Assembly (NCBI RefSeq): GCF_015234135.1
Contig: NZ_JADGIK010000007.1
Span: 115,964-179,963 of the forward strand
Origin: Faecalibacter rhinopitheci
GTDB lineage: Bacteria > Bacteroidota > Bacteroidia > Flavobacteriales > Weeksellaceae
Length of the DNA: 64,000 bases
Reading direction: 5' to 3'
This document shows, in pieces, positions 62,808-64,000 of this stretch (positions are counted from its first letter, which is position 1; each line of letters starts with the position of its first letter). The notes under the pieces were generated by a model. The model was not told where the DNA came from and did no database searches. It saw only the letters and a program-made list of their open reading frames with translations. The position numbers and the translations under genes were made by a program.

Positions 62808-63674
62808 ATGATGGAATCACTTAAGAAATATGGGGTTGATATTATCTCCTACCTATTTATCTTATTATTTGTTTACGCAGCAATAAGTAAAGTAATGGAT
62901 TTTGAAACTTTCCAAGTTCAGTTAGGACAGTCGCCAATACTTAGTGCATATGCTGGCGTAATTTCTTATGGCGTAATTGCTACGGAACTTATTATAGCTG
63001 GTTTGTTCATTTTTAAAAGAACACGGTTAGTTGCTTATTATGGGGGTTATATGTTGATGGTAGCATTTACTGTTTATATCTACCTCATCCTTAATTTCAG
63101 TGATTATATACCTTGTTCTTGCGGTGGAATTTTGGAAAAAATGGGATGGACAGAACACTTAGTTTTTAATGTTATTTTTGTTGTATTTGCTCTAGTTGGT
63201 ATATTATTTCTTTCTCCATTTTCTAAAAAAAATGCTACATCTATTATAGTAGCAGGAATAATTGCAATAGGAAGTATGATTACCTTATTTTTTAATTCAG
63301 AATATATTATTAAACAAGAAAATAATTTCACCCGAAGATATTTACCACATCCTATTATAGAGCAAGAAGCCATTAATTTAGGTGCAAACTCCTATTACTT
63401 TGCTGGTCTTGATGCACATAAAATATACCTCGGAAACTATACTGCGCCTTTAATCCTTACCAGTATTAATCTAGATTTAAAAGATGTAGAAAAACATCGC
63501 ATAGAATTAGAACAGTCTAATTTTAATTTTAGAGCAATAACCATTAAAGTATTTGAGGATGAATTTTATGTATATGATGGTAATGTCCCCGTAATATTTA
63601 AAGGATGCTTGCCCAATTACAGGGCCGAAATGATGCACATAAAATATACCTCGGAAACTATACTGCGCCTTTAA
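62808..63674 (+). pseudogene. MauE/DoxX-like membrane protein, frame broken by a duplication
   Basis: Intact first part: four to five transmembrane helices (residues 10-165) with the MauE-type motif CSCGGILEKMGW (about 103-114) near a redox-active Cys pair, as in proteins that help deliver electrons or assemble c-type or thiol redox systems. Residues 171 on form a periplasmic domain (YFAGLDAHKIYLGNYTAPLI). An exact 221-bp tandem duplication shifts the frame at 63631, and translation runs into a stop at 63674 (ending MMHIKYTSETILRL). The sequence would continue in frame through AEIVSYNKAYFSQLVPLG past 63851 without the duplication. Either a real inactivation or an assembly artefact. Confidence 0.85.
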
Positions 63675-63851
63675 TCCTTACCAGTATTAATCTAGATTTA
63701 AAAGATGTAGAAAAACATCGCATAGAATTAGAACAGTCTAATTTTAATTTTAGAGCAATAACCATTAAAGTATTTGAGGATGAATTTTATGTATATGATG
63801 GTAATGTCCCCGTAATATTTAAAGGATGCTTGCCCAATTACAGGGCCGAAA
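63410..63851. repeat. Exact 221-bp tandem duplication inside the MauE-like gene
   Basis: 63410-63630 and 63631-63851 are identical base for base as far as I can compare. 221 is not a multiple of three, so the second copy is out of frame. Both copies start TGATGCACATAAAATATACC and end GGGCCGAAA, with one base of boundary ambiguity. Confidence 0.95.
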
Positions 63852-64000
63852 TAGTTAGTTATAATAAAGCCTATTTTTCTCAGCTAGTACCTTTAGGGAA
63901 TAATAATTTTGCTATTAAAACACATAGTAGCACTTTAAACCAACAAGTACTTGGCTTAGTCAATACTACTACTGATGCTGTTATTTTAAAAAATGATATC
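63632..64000 (+). pseudogene. Displaced C-terminal part of the MauE-like protein (runs off window)
   Basis: In the shifted frame the second copy continues as DAHKIYLGNYTAPLI and then into new sequence (AEIVSYNKAYFSQLVPLGNN, then FAIKTHSSTLNQQ) that stays open to base 64000. This is the natural C-terminal continuation of the gene starting at 62808, cut by the window end. No start of its own. Confidence 0.75.

Noticed and set aside
1..64000. CRISPR arrays, rRNA genes, insertion-sequence transposases
   Set aside because: No regularly spaced repeats of the right length, no rRNA sequence and no transposase-like protein were seen.

Overview
The window is AT-rich bacterial DNA from a member of Bacteroidota, class Flavobacteriia, most likely a Weeksellaceae-type organism (Empedobacter-like is my best guess; no rRNA is present to settle it). 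Pointers are the TAnnTTTG-type -7 promoter box before tRNA-Ser, the near absence of Shine-Dalgarno sites, a TonB-linked outer-membrane beta-barrel with an N-terminal carboxypeptidase-regulatory domain, split menaquinone genes, DUF1015 beside serA, a probable sulfonolipid (capnine) gene pair and mobilisation genes of Bacteroidota type.

Region 1 (1-25012) looks like an integrated mobilisable element. A tyrosine recombinase, cut by the left window edge, lies at one end. Two tandem CAT-anticodon tRNA genes lie at the other, with their 3' ends facing the element. In between is a defence island: a type I restriction-modification operon (hsdM-hsdS-prrC-like-hsdR) in the order of the E. coli prr locus, including a probable PrrC anticodon nuclease; a hipBA toxin-antitoxin pair with a perfect 19-bp inverted-repeat operator; a 2024-residue protein with a Cap4-like nuclease, a STAND/NACHT-type P-loop NTPase and a long helical-repeat sensor (Avs-like); and an HNH-type protein. 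Next comes a mobilisation and replication module: coiled-coil membrane protein, relaxase, MobC, oriT-like hairpin, DUF6371 primase-like protein, RepA-like ATPase and excisionase-like HTH protein. A palindrome-rich 200-bp non-coding segment (12285-12486) is unexplained.

Region 2 (25200-57867) is ordinary core chromosome. It holds methylmalonyl-CoA epimerase, TPR proteins, a GT4/GH130 glycan pair, menE/menC, an outer-membrane receptor, and a yggS/DUF1015/serA/serC operon next to an alpha-oxoamine synthase and a PLP-dependent cysteine-synthase-like enzyme. I read these last two, fed with phosphoserine by SerA/SerC, as candidates for sulfonolipid synthesis. Then follow a GlmU-like protein, aroB, msrB, a MATE exporter, an iron-type ABC importer, a Crp/Fnr-YeeE sulfur cluster with a palindromic site upstream, lysA, two small secreted proteins, a frameshifted MFS transporter and tRNA-Ser(TGA).

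Region 3 (57868-64000) is accessory-like. It carries several small genes, a holin-like/DUF5675 cassette, a TPR-AraC membrane regulator, a long intergenic region with an 11-bp tandem repeat and an orphan terminator, and a lipoprotein plus MauE/DoxX-like membrane protein whose gene is broken by an exact 221-bp tandem duplication. No CRISPR array, rRNA or recognisable insertion sequence was seen.
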